From: an uncultured Roseburia sp.
GTDB lineage: Bacteria; Bacillota; Clostridia; Lachnospirales; Lachnospiraceae
Direction of reading: 5' to 3'
DNA length: 64,000 nucleotides
NCBI GenBank assembly: GCA_947088345.1
Contig: CAMUGE010000004.1
Coordinates: forward strand, 49,418-113,417
In this document: positions 42,320 to 50,183 of the stretch, in pieces
How the letters are laid out: each line of letters starts with the position of its first letter
How positions within the stretch are numbered: the stretch's first letter is position 1
The notes under the pieces: model-generated
What the model saw: the letters and a program-made list of their open reading frames with translations, nothing else
Database searches by the model: none
What the model was told of the DNA's origin: nothing
Position numbers and translations under genes: made by a program

Positions 42320-43212
42320 TTTCCCACCACCTCCATAAACAGATCCTCAATCGAAGCCTCCCGACGTTCGATACGCAAAACCGAAATTCTACTGTCAGCG
42401 AGAAAACGAAAAAGCTCCGGCAGACGCCCGGCGTCCTCCAATAAAAATCGCCCTCTCCCTTTGGATTTCAAATCATGAAAAACACGGATAAGCAGCGGCG
42501 CATCTTCCGGCCGTTCCAGTTCCAATTCAACTGCGGCATCTTTCCTTTTTGCCCGCACTTCCTTAAGCGTCCCCTGCAGGACAATCTTACCCTCATGCAG
42601 AAAAGCGATCTGGTCGCAGATATGTTCCACATCCGAGAGGATATGGGTAGAAAAAAGTACGGTCGTCTGTTCCCTGGCATCCGCCAGAATGTCCAGTAAT
42701 TCTTTGCGCCCTGCGGGATCAAGTGCGGAAGTCGGCTCATCGCAGATCAAGAGTTTCGGACGGCCAAGCAATGCCTGCGCGATTCCAAGACGCTGTTTCA
42801 TGCCACGGGAAAAGCCCTTAAGTCTGCGGTTATCCTTTTCCAGTCCCACCAGAGCAAGCAGTTCTTCACTGCGCGACTCAATTTCTCCCGCTTTCATACC
42901 GGAAATCTCACCGCAAAAGCGCAGGTATTCCCTGGGCGTCATAAACGGATAAAATTCAGGAACATCCGGCAGATATCCCACAAACCGGTTTGTTTTTGTA
43001 GTTCCATAGCATACTGTCGATCCATTTACTGATATTTCTCCGCTGTCAGAAGATAGCAGTCCAAGAATGAGCTTCATGGCGGTCGTTTTTCCGGCGCCGT
43101 TTTTTCCGACGAAGCCAAATACAGAATGTTCAGGCACAGAAAACGTCACATCCCGCAGTACTTGTTTTTCTCCGAAACGTTTTGCTACATGGGAAAGTTC
43201 AAGCATATTCAT
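42316..43212 (-). CDS. ABC transporter ATP-binding protein
   Basis: The 298-residue ATPase has Walker A (GKNGAGKTTAMKLIL), the signature FSRGMKQRLGIAQALLG, Walker B ([13 protein letters not shown]) and the H-loop (TTVLFSTHILSD). It is of the CcmA/BcrA class, with an extended C-terminus of about 80 residues. AAAGGAGG lies 8 nt before the ATG. It partners the downstream permease. Confidence 0.92.
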   Translation of the reverse strand: MNMLELSHVAKRFGEKQVLRDVTFSVPEHSVFGFVGKNGAGKTTAMKLILGLLSSDSGEISVNGSTVCYGTTKTNRFVGYLPDVPEFYPFMTPREYLRFCGEISGMKAGEIESRSEELLALVGLEKDNRRLKGFSRGMKQRLGIAQALLGRPKLLICDEPTSALDPAGRKELLDILADAREQTTVLFSTHILSDVEHICDQIAFLHEGKIVLQGTLKEVRAKRKDAAVELELERPEDAPLLIRVFHDLKSKGRGRFLLEDAGRLPELFRFLADSRISVLRIERREASIEDLFMEVVGK

Positions 43213-43416
43213 TCAGGAATCCTCCTTTCCCAGCAGGAAATACAAAACAGGACCGATAAACTGCATTCCAATCAGCGTCACGGCAATCCATAAACCACGG
43301 CTTCCGCGCTTATAACTGCGATGCGTCATGATATGAAACAGTGTATAACCGAGTAATACAAACTCTGCCGCAGCAAGTGGAATCAAAAACGGCAGCAATG
43401 CTCTCACCTCAGGCAT
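43213..43416 (-). CDS. PLDc_N-domain small membrane protein
   Basis: The 67-residue protein (ATG at 43416; a GTG at 43425 is the alternative) has two hydrophobic segments (ALLPFLIPLAAAEFVLLGYT and LWIAVTLIGMQFIGPVLYFL). This is the pattern of PLDc_N (phospholipase D nuclease N-terminal) mini-proteins often encoded beside ABC exporters. It starts within the stop region of the regulator gene and ends immediately before the ATPase start. Confidence 0.8.
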   Translation of the reverse strand: MPEVRALLPFLIPLAAAEFVLLGYTLFHIMTHRSYKRGSRGLWIAVTLIGMQFIGPVLYFLLGKEDS

Positions 43417-44536
43417 CTTCTTCACCCCCTGTCAATCTTTGTACAATCCGCTGAAATTCATCTGTTTGCTTTAAATTCTCAAACGCAGGATGCATAAGAG
43501 CTCCGCGAAGACTCTGCTGGATCAGGCCAGCATCCCTTGGCGGAGCGCTTCCAAGCGGCAAACGTTCTATCCATGCATCCAACAGATCAAAATACTTGTC
43601 CCCGTGAATCCCGATTTGCTCTGCGTTCAAAAGCATTCCCACACATCTTTCAAAATGAGAAAGCGCCTCCAGCGCTTTCTCTTCTCTCCCATTTACCGCA
43701 AAAACCGTCGCGGACTGGTAATAAAACTGTGCAGCCATATTCGGGTGAAGCGCTTCCATTTGATACAGTTCCATCAATCCCCTGATACGCCGTATCGTTT
43801 CCTCACACTTTTGTATCTCCTGTTCATTCACAGAAAGCGACAGTATAGCGTCGCTAACCAGATTAATCAAATCCAGATACTGCTTTACCTGCGTATAGCT
43901 CCTTGCCTTATCCGACTGTCCTGTCATCTGATAAGCCTGCACCAGAAGCGTCCCGTTTTGCCCCGCAAGACGGCCCGGGTCGGCAGACGGTTCCAATTCC
44001 TCAATCGCTTCCGCTGCTTTTCCAAGCTGAAGATGTAACCCTGCTTTCAGCGCCAGAGCATCGCTGCAAACGCCTACGTCGCTGCAGTTTTCCAGTATCC
44101 TGTCACACCATCCCACAGCTTCCGTTAAAAGCTGCCCGCGTTCTTCCTCTGTTTCCGCCAGCATATAGTGATTCCAATACAGGATGCACAGCTGCAGCAA
44201 AAACGGATAACAGGCGTAATATTTATGGGCAAGCGACCTGGCTTTTTCTACTGCATCCGAAAAAGAAATATCTGCAAAATTTTTCGAAAGCTGTGCATAC
44301 TGCCGTCTGATCTGCTCGCCGGAAAGCTGCGCTTCATATCCGATCAGTTCGTCCACTGTTACGTCATAAAATGACGCCAGCTGTGGCAAAAGCAACAGAT
44401 CCGGCGTATTTATCCCTTTTTCCCACTTGGAGACAGACGCTTTCGTCACTCCCAGAAAGTCCGCCAGCTCTTCCTGCGTCAGCTTCTTTTCATGCCGAAG
44501 CCGAATCATGTTTTCTGATAAATTCAGTTTATTCAT
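43409..44536 (-). CDS. XRE-family regulator with TPR-like sensor domain
   Basis: The protein has 375 residues from the ATG at 44536 (AAAGGAG 7 nt upstream). Residues 1-65 are a Cro/CI helix-turn-helix (NMIRLRHEKKLTQEELADFL, GVTKASVSKWEKGINTPDLL). The rest is helical and TPR-like (LLTEAVGWCDRILENCSDVG, GRLAGQNGTLLVQAYQMTGQ). It heads the exporter operon and probably controls it, perhaps in response to a peptide or drug, as other XRE-TPR regulators do. Confidence 0.85.
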   Translation of the reverse strand: MNKLNLSENMIRLRHEKKLTQEELADFLGVTKASVSKWEKGINTPDLLLLPQLASFYDVTVDELIGYEAQLSGEQIRRQYAQLSKNFADISFSDAVEKARSLAHKYYACYPFLLQLCILYWNHYMLAETEEERGQLLTEAVGWCDRILENCSDVGVCSDALALKAGLHLQLGKAAEAIEELEPSADPGRLAGQNGTLLVQAYQMTGQSDKARSYTQVKQYLDLINLVSDAILSLSVNEQEIQKCEETIRRIRGLMELYQMEALHPNMAAQFYYQSATVFAVNGREEKALEALSHFERCVGMLLNAEQIGIHGDKYFDLLDAWIERLPLGSAPPRDAGLIQQSLRGALMHPAFENLKQTDEFQRIVQRLTGGEEDA

Positions 44537-44559
44537 CGACGTATCTCCTTTCATTTTTT

Positions 44560-44589
44560 ATTATAGCAGGGGATCAGCCTTTTCATCAA
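44560..44589 (-). promoter_or_regulatory. Sigma-A promoter of the regulator-exporter operon
   Basis: Minus strand TTGATG (44589-44584), 18-nt spacer, TATAAT (44565-44560) with a TGC extension. Confidence 0.65.
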
Positions 44590-44684
44590 TCGACAGTCAC
44601 GATACTTTGAGCAATAAAATCAACTGGCGGGAAACTTTTATTCCAAATTATTATCTGCGCTGCAATGCAGTTGCGCATGATGCA

Positions 44685-44725
44685 CAGAAACGCCGCATAA
44701 CCTTATCGGTCAGGCGGCGTTTCTG
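44685..44725 (-). terminator. Strong hairpin after the NAD synthetase gene
   Basis: CAGAAACGCCGC (44685-44696) pairs exactly with GCGGCGTTTCTG (44714-44725). It lies 10 nt past the stop on the minus strand. No T-run follows the stem, so it may protect the 3' end more than terminate. Confidence 0.6.
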
Positions 44726-44734
44726 TATATAATT

Positions 44735-46660
44735 TTACTGTTCCGACATCACCCCGTCCAGCTCATCCAGCCAGAGCTTTGCACATGCATCCGACGGCAT
44801 CCGAAGATCCCCGCGCGGTGAAACCGCGACACTGCCGACTTTCGGCCCGTCCGGCAGACAGGAGCGCTTAAACTGCTGCGAGAAAAAACGGCGGTAAAAA
44901 GTTTTTAACCACTTTAAGATTACCTTATCCTCATATCTGCCGCCAAATGCAATTTGGGCAAGCCGGTATATTTTCTTTGGCGCAAACCCCTGGCGCAGCA
45001 TGTAATAGAGGAAAAAATCATGCAATTCATAGGGTCCGACCAAATCCTCGGTTTTCTGCGAAATCTTCCCGTCTTCCGGCGGCAGAAGCTCCGGTGATAC
45101 GGGCGTGTCAAGAATATCAAGCAGCACGCCGTTTAAATCGTCATCTTTGCAGGTATCCGCGTAATAGCGCACCAGATGACGCACCAGTGTCTTTGGCACC
45201 GACGCGTTGACTGCATACATCGACATATGATCTCCGTTGTAGGTCGCCCAGCCAAGCGCAAGCTCGGAGAGATCGCCGGTACCAATGACCATACCGCCCT
45301 CTTTATTTGCAATATCCATCAGAATCTGCGTGCGCTCTCTCGCCTGTGCATTTTCGTATGTCACATCATGCACCGCGCTGTCCTGACCGATATCGCGGAA
45401 ATGAATCTCCACTGCATCCCTGATATCGACTTCTGTCAGACTTGCTCCAAGAGACTTTACAAGCGACACCGCATTTTCATAGGTTCTGTCTGTCGTCCCA
45501 AATCCCGGCATTGTCACAGCCTGAATACCTTCATGTTCCATCTTTAACAGATCAAACGCCCGCACTGCGACAAGCAGCGCAAGCGTGGAATCAAGTCCCC
45601 CGGAGATACCAATTACAACCGTCTTGCATCCGGTATGCTTTAAGCGTTTCTTTAACCCCATCGCCTGAATGGATAAAATCTCGTCACACCGCGCTTCCCT
45701 GTCTCTCCTGCTGTTGGGGACAAATGGCGCCGCATCAACCGCACGTGTTAAAGTAACTTCTTCTATCGTTAAACTGAAAGATATCCTGCAATATCCGTCA
45801 TCACATGGTTCAAATGTAGTCATTCTGAGGCGCTCCGCAACAAGGCGTTCCAGATCAAGCTCGGTGCATATGATCTCATTTGCAAAACGTTTCGATTCCT
45901 TTAACAGACGTCCGTTTTCCGCAATCAGGCTGTGGCCGGTATAGACTACATCCTGCGTGGATTCCCCGTCTCCCGCATCTGCATACAGATAACCGCATAC
46001 CAGCCTTGCCGACTGCCCGCATACCAGCCCGTTTCTGTAACTGTCTTTCCCGGTGATATCGTCCGACGCGGATAGATTTGCAATCACGGTAGCCCCGTTT
46101 CTCGCGTGACGTATACTCGGCGGCTCCGGCGTCCATAAATCCTCACAGATTTCGACTCCGATTTTTAAATCAGGCATACCGGCACAGCAGAACAGCAGCC
46201 GCGTGCCCATCGGCACAATGACGCCGGATGCTAATTCAAACTGCACCGGTTCGCTCATTCCGCGGTAAAAATGGCGCATTTCATAGAACTCATTATAATT
46301 TGGCAGATATGTTTTCGGTACAATACCCAAAATTTTTCCGCCATTGATCGCTACCGCCGTATTGTAGAGTTTTCCGTTATATGCAAGCGGCGCGCCCACA
46401 AAAATAATAGCATCCGTGTTTTTTGTCTTCCCGGCAATCAAAAAGAGAGCCGGCGGCACTTCCCTGAGCAGCTTTTCCTGCAAAAAGAGGTCGCCGCAGG
46501 TATATCCTGTCACGCATAACTCCGGCAGTACGATCACCTTTGCCCCGGACTCTCCCGCCGCATTGACCGCATCGACAATCGCATTTATATTAAATGAAAT
46601 ATCAGCCACTCTCACTTCCGGCGTGGCTGCCGCCACTTTGATAAATCCATGCTGCATCAT
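44735..46660 (-). CDS. nadE: Glutamine-dependent NAD+ synthetase
   Basis: The 641-residue protein joins an N-terminal nitrilase-type glutaminase (VIVLPELCVTGYTCGDLFLQ, GVEICEDLWTPEPPSIRHA with the catalytic Cys) to a C-terminal NAD synthase. That domain shows the PP-loop VIGISGGLDSTLALLVAVRA near residue 350, TGDLSELALGWATYNGDHMS and KDDDLN. It amidates nicotinic acid adenine dinucleotide to NAD+ with ATP and glutamine. GGGGG precedes ATGATG; either ATG could be used. It ends the Hsp33-NadE pair, 10 nt after the Hsp33 stop. Confidence 0.95.
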   Translation of the reverse strand: MMQHGFIKVAAATPEVRVADISFNINAIVDAVNAAGESGAKVIVLPELCVTGYTCGDLFLQEKLLREVPPALFLIAGKTKNTDAIIFVGAPLAYNGKLYNTAVAINGGKILGIVPKTYLPNYNEFYEMRHFYRGMSEPVQFELASGVIVPMGTRLLFCCAGMPDLKIGVEICEDLWTPEPPSIRHARNGATVIANLSASDDITGKDSYRNGLVCGQSARLVCGYLYADAGDGESTQDVVYTGHSLIAENGRLLKESKRFANEIICTELDLERLVAERLRMTTFEPCDDGYCRISFSLTIEEVTLTRAVDAAPFVPNSRRDREARCDEILSIQAMGLKKRLKHTGCKTVVIGISGGLDSTLALLVAVRAFDLLKMEHEGIQAVTMPGFGTTDRTYENAVSLVKSLGASLTEVDIRDAVEIHFRDIGQDSAVHDVTYENAQARERTQILMDIANKEGGMVIGTGDLSELALGWATYNGDHMSMYAVNASVPKTLVRHLVRYYADTCKDDDLNGVLLDILDTPVSPELLPPEDGKISQKTEDLVGPYELHDFFLYYMLRQGFAPKKIYRLAQIAFGGRYEDKVILKWLKTFYRRFFSQQFKRSCLPDGPKVGSVAVSPRGDLRMPSDACAKLWLDELDGVMSEQ

Positions 46661-46670
46661 AATCCCCCTA

Positions 46671-47558
46671 TCACGACTGCGGCCCTATCGTCTGCCGCAG
46701 ATTTTTTAATTCCTCAATCTCGAATCGGTACGCCTGGTTACAGAACTGGCATTTGACTTCAATCGCCTCCCCGTCTCCGATGATATGATCCAGATCAGCC
46801 GCAGAAAGAGTTGCAATCGCCCGCGACACACGCTCTTTGGAACAATCGCAGGTAAAAAATGCGTCCTGCGTATCCACAATCGCAAGTGCAAACCCGCCGA
46901 GCAGCAATTCTAAAATCTGCTCCGGCGTTTTGCCACCGGAAAGCATATCGGTCACAGAGGGAATCTCTGTCACTTTTTTCTCCAGTTCTTCAATCACCTC
47001 GTCCGAAACGCCCGGCATCAGCTGTATAAGAAAACCTCCCGCCTGACTGACAGAACCGTCTTTGCCAACGAGCACTCCAAGTCCGACAGCTGACGGCGTC
47101 TGTTCGGAAACGGCAAAATAATAAGTCAAATCTTCCGCAATTTCACCCGTCTTTAATTCAGTCTGCCCAACATACGGTTCTTTTAGCCCAAGATCTTTCA
47201 TAACGCTTAAGATTCCAAGACCTAATGCGCCGCCCACATCAAGTTTCCCCTGCGCGTTCGGCGGCAGATCCACATCGCTTACCATTGGAAATCCCTTTAC
47301 ATGCCCTTTTGCATCGGCTGTTACGGTAAGTCCCTTTGCCGGGCCGCCGCACTGAATCTGAACTGTCAGCAGGTCTTTTTCACCTTTCATCATAACGCCC
47401 ATCATCGCCGCGCCGGACAGGAGACGTCCGAGCGCCGCTGTCATCACGGGGCTTGTGTTATGCGCAAGCGCCGCTTTCTCCACCAGGTTTTTTGAAGTTA
47501 TGGCAAAAGCCCGGATCTGTCCGTCCGCCGCCGTCGCCCTTACTATATAGTCTTTCAT
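46671..47558 (-). CDS. hslO: Hsp33 redox-regulated chaperone
   Basis: The protein has 295 residues from the ATG at 47558 (GGGAG 6 nt upstream; a longer frame to 47648 is not supported). MKDYIVRATAADGQIRAFA starts the conserved core, with GRLLSGAAMMGVMMKG following. The four zinc/redox cysteines are in place: TCDCSKERV near residue 238 and KCQFCNQAY near 270. Upon oxidation the zinc is lost and the protein becomes a holdase for unfolding proteins. The double-hairpin repeat copy C lies just upstream. Confidence 0.95.
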   Translation of the reverse strand: MKDYIVRATAADGQIRAFAITSKNLVEKAALAHNTSPVMTAALGRLLSGAAMMGVMMKGEKDLLTVQIQCGGPAKGLTVTADAKGHVKGFPMVSDVDLPPNAQGKLDVGGALGLGILSVMKDLGLKEPYVGQTELKTGEIAEDLTYYFAVSEQTPSAVGLGVLVGKDGSVSQAGGFLIQLMPGVSDEVIEELEKKVTEIPSVTDMLSGGKTPEQILELLLGGFALAIVDTQDAFFTCDCSKERVSRAIATLSAADLDHIIGDGEAIEVKCQFCNQAYRFEIEELKNLRQTIGPQS

Positions 47559-47587
47559 AAGAATCTCCCTTTCTGCATGACGCATAA

Positions 47588-47677
47588 GCGAATTTGTGGC
47601 AGGCCGTTTATGGCAAGCTATGCATGGCTTTGCATCGCTAAGACACAAATCGCCGTGTGAACTATTTATTTTTCACA
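47588..47677. repeat. Double-hairpin intergenic repeat, copy C
   Basis: GCGAATTTGTG (47588-47598) mirrors CACAAATCGC (47644-47653), and TGTGAA (47656-47661) mirrors TTCACA (47672-47677). The stretch AGACACAAATCGCCGTGTGAA is shared almost exactly with copy B at 27394-27414. The centre of the first hairpin is longer here and has its own GCATGG/CTTTGC-type fold. Confidence 0.75.
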
Positions 47678-47685
47678 TCAAATGC

Positions 47686-48438
47686 TCAATGATACTTTTT
47701 TGCAATCACACTGACCCGCGCGCTTGTTTTTCTGACCGGTTCTTTTGTGTAAGCGTCATATGCCGCCTCAAAGACAAAACCGGCGCGTTCCAGCAGCTGT
47801 CTCACCAAATCCGACTCGTAGCCGCGCTGATAATGCGTTTCTTCGTATTTCCGGTACAAGTCCTGCTCATTTCGCACAAACAGAGTCAGATCATATTCAT
47901 TGACGCATTCCTTTTCATGATAATAATTTTCCCAGATAAAGCTGCACGAATCGCGGTTTTCACAGATGGAACGATCTCCCAGAAGCTCGCGATAGGCATA
48001 GACAGTATTGAAATCAAACAAAAATATACCGCCAGGGTCCAGATAGTTACAGACCAGAGAAAAAACATCCAACAGCTCCTTCTCCTCCAGTATATAATTC
48101 AGCGAATCGCAGCAGCTCACAACAGCGCGCACCGTCCCGTAAAGCTCAAATTCACGCATATCCTGATTGAGATATAAAATAGTGCGCTCTTTTTTGTTCT
48201 CCTCTGCTTCCGCCGCTATCTCAAGCATCTCAACAGAACTGTCCACACCGATCATATCATAACCGGCTCTCGCGAGAAGGCGCGTCATCTTTCCTGTGCC
48301 GCATCCAAGTTCAAGCACAAGCCCGTCCGATATGTTGTGTTCCGTTAATGTCTGTATCATATAATCCGCCCAATGCCTGTATGGAACATTGTCCATAAAC
48401 AGGTCATACACCCTGGCAAAACCCTGATATGCTTCCAT
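47686..48438 (-). CDS. SAM-dependent methyltransferase
   Basis: A 250-residue class I methyltransferase. Motif I is VLELGCGTGKMTRLLARAGY near residue 42, the acidic ribose-binding GVDSSVEMLEIA follows, and motif IV reads AVVSCCDSLNYILEEKELLD, with GGIFLFDFNT after it. The start YQGFARVYDLFMDNVPYRHW is typical of a large uncharacterised Firmicute group. It is divergent from the membrane-protein gene at 48539. Substrate unknown. Confidence 0.85.
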   Translation of the reverse strand: MEAYQGFARVYDLFMDNVPYRHWADYMIQTLTEHNISDGLVLELGCGTGKMTRLLARAGYDMIGVDSSVEMLEIAAEAEENKKERTILYLNQDMREFELYGTVRAVVSCCDSLNYILEEKELLDVFSLVCNYLDPGGIFLFDFNTVYAYRELLGDRSICENRDSCSFIWENYYHEKECVNEYDLTLFVRNEQDLYRKYEETHYQRGYESDLVRQLLERAGFVFEAAYDAYTKEPVRKTSARVSVIAKKYH

Positions 48439-48538
48439 ATTTTCTCCGTTTCCAAAAATACAATTTTACTGCTCTTGATTATTTGTCCCGCAACCCGTAT
48501 ACTATAATTATACTATATCTTTAAAGGATGCATTGTTT

Positions 48539-49585
48539 ATGCTTGAAAATTATGAACATTATATTACGGACAACATCAAAAACTTTTACAAAAGAAGACT
48601 CGCGACACCGATCGTGTATCTGATTTCGCTGATTATCCTGTGGAATCTCTTCTCTCTGACAGACCTGCTTGCTCCGGGCCGTCTAAAAGACAAAGATACG
48701 CTGGAGACAGCCTATAGAAATGATATCGCCTATGTTCGCACAGATCTGAACAATCTGCGTTTTACCGGCTATACGCAGAACAATTCGTTCGGCCGTATCC
48801 AGGGCTATTATTATTACACCCTGCTTGAGGACGACTGCATTATCGCGCTGCTGACGCCCGCGACAAGCGAACAGGGGCTTCCGTTAATTGAACACGCGTC
48901 CGTTACCGGGAAAATCATGCACAAAACGCCAAACCTGGACAAGCTGCTTCTCTCTCTCTCATCCGACTTAAACTGGACGGAAAACGGTATTTCAAACGAA
49001 GTGTCGCTCTATTACATCAGCGAGCCGGATTACAGCCTGCCGCGCAGCCTTTTTTTATTCGGAATCATTTTTCTGACCGGCGGTTATGCGCTTGTATGCA
49101 TTTTACTGTTCCTGCTTTATATTCGCGTTCCTGTTTTTTCTCCGGCCTGCCAGAACCTTTCAAGGTTTGGCAATCCCGGCAGACTGCTTGCACAGGCGGA
49201 AGAAGAACTTGCCACACTGCCGCAGCTCGCAACGGAAGACATGTTTATCACCGAACATTTTTTTATTGAAACTTCGGTTTATGGCAATGCTGTGATCCCA
49301 ATTGCAGAAATCATCTGGATTTACAAATATTCGACGCTGCATAAGTTTTTCTGGTATCATTTCAGCATCTCCTACACACTGCATATCAGTGCAAAAAAAC
49401 ACCTGTATATTCAGTGTCCCAAAAATACGAAATCCGATATCGACGGCATTATTGATTACCTCGCGGAGGCAAATCATAATATACTGGTCGGCTTTAATGA
49501 AGAAAACCGCCTGAAAGTAGAAGAAATCCAGGGAACGCCGATGCATATAAAAAAAATACTCGACCTTTTGAACCGGCGTATCTGA
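48539..49585 (+). CDS. Two-TM membrane protein of unknown function (DUF6709-like)
   Basis: The protein has 348 residues from the ATG at 48539; a TTG at 48533 is possible because AAAGGA is closer to it. One hydrophobic segment near residues 20-45 (ATPIVYLISLIILWNLFSLT) and another near 170-200 (FLFGIIFLTGGYALVCILLF) enclose a soluble loop of about 120 residues. A C-terminal region (AEIIWIYKYSTLHKFFWYHF, YTLHISAKKHLYIQCPKNTK) looks like a small beta domain on the cytoplasmic side. The pattern fits proteins grouped as DUF6709, but I am not certain. It is a single-gene unit ending in a clear terminator. Confidence 0.7.
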   Translation: MLENYEHYITDNIKNFYKRRLATPIVYLISLIILWNLFSLTDLLAPGRLKDKDTLETAYRNDIAYVRTDLNNLRFTGYTQNNSFGRIQGYYYYTLLEDDCIIALLTPATSEQGLPLIEHASVTGKIMHKTPNLDKLLLSLSSDLNWTENGISNEVSLYYISEPDYSLPRSLFLFGIIFLTGGYALVCILLFLLYIRVPVFSPACQNLSRFGNPGRLLAQAEEELATLPQLATEDMFITEHFFIETSVYGNAVIPIAEIIWIYKYSTLHKFFWYHFSISYTLHISAKKHLYIQCPKNTKSDIDGIIDYLAEANHNILVGFNEENRLKVEEIQGTPMHIKKILDLLNRRI

Positions 49586-49606
49586 ACAGTGACACTCTTC
49601 CCGGCG

Positions 49607-49645
49607 AAAAATTGCAGACATGGCAAAAGCCTGTCTGCAATTTTT
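49607..49645. terminator. Bidirectional rho-independent terminator
   Basis: AAAAATTGCAGACA (49607-49620) pairs with TGTCTGCAATTTTT (49632-49645) around TGGCAAAAGCC. It ends the plus-strand membrane-protein gene and, on the other strand, the ilvBN operon. Confidence 0.9.
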
Positions 49646-49664
49646 ATCTTATCTATGCGAGGCT

Positions 49665-50168
49665 CTACCTGCAGGATGTGCTGATAGCTTCAATCGCCAC
49701 CGCGCCGCCGCGCACAACTTCAATCTTCTTAAATTTTGACTTCAGCAGCGCAATCAGCTCGTTGTTGCGCCGTTCGGTCAGCTTACATTCCAACAGTACG
49801 CTTTCGTTTCCGATATCCGCCACCTGCACGTGAAAAACCTGCGCGATCTGGAACACCTCCAGTTTTTCCGCCGCGCTAATGGAGAGAACTTTCGCGAACA
49901 ATATTTCTTTCATATGAAGCGGCACATCGGTTAAATCAATCACCTTGATCACTTCTACCATACGATTTAACTGTTTTTTGATCTGCTCAAATGTAATGTC
50001 GTCGCTTGTCACGCAAATTGTCATCCGCGATATCGTCTCGTCCTCTGTCGGCCCGACCGTAAGACTCTGCAGATTATAGGACTTTCCTGAAAAAAGCCCG
50101 GATACTTTTGCAAGAACGCCAACCTGATTTTCTACATAGAGTGCAATCCACCTGTTTTTCATTCTCAT
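49665..50168 (-). CDS. ilvN: Acetolactate synthase small (regulatory) subunit
   Basis: The protein has 167 residues from the ATG at 50168; three ATGs occur within 12 nt, and this one is 8 nt from AGGAGG. The ACT domain (WIALYVENQVGVLAKVSGLF, SGKSYNLQSLTVGPTEDETI) binds valine for feedback control, and a C-terminal ALS_ss_C domain follows (FQIAQVFHVQVADIGNESVL). It ends the ilvBN pair, 15 nt downstream of the large-subunit stop. Confidence 0.93.
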   Translation of the reverse strand: MRMKNRWIALYVENQVGVLAKVSGLFSGKSYNLQSLTVGPTEDETISRMTICVTSDDITFEQIKKQLNRMVEVIKVIDLTDVPLHMKEILFAKVLSISAAEKLEVFQIAQVFHVQVADIGNESVLLECKLTERRNNELIALLKSKFKKIEVVRGGAVAIEAISTSCR

Positions 50169-50183
50169 CCTCATGCCCTCCTG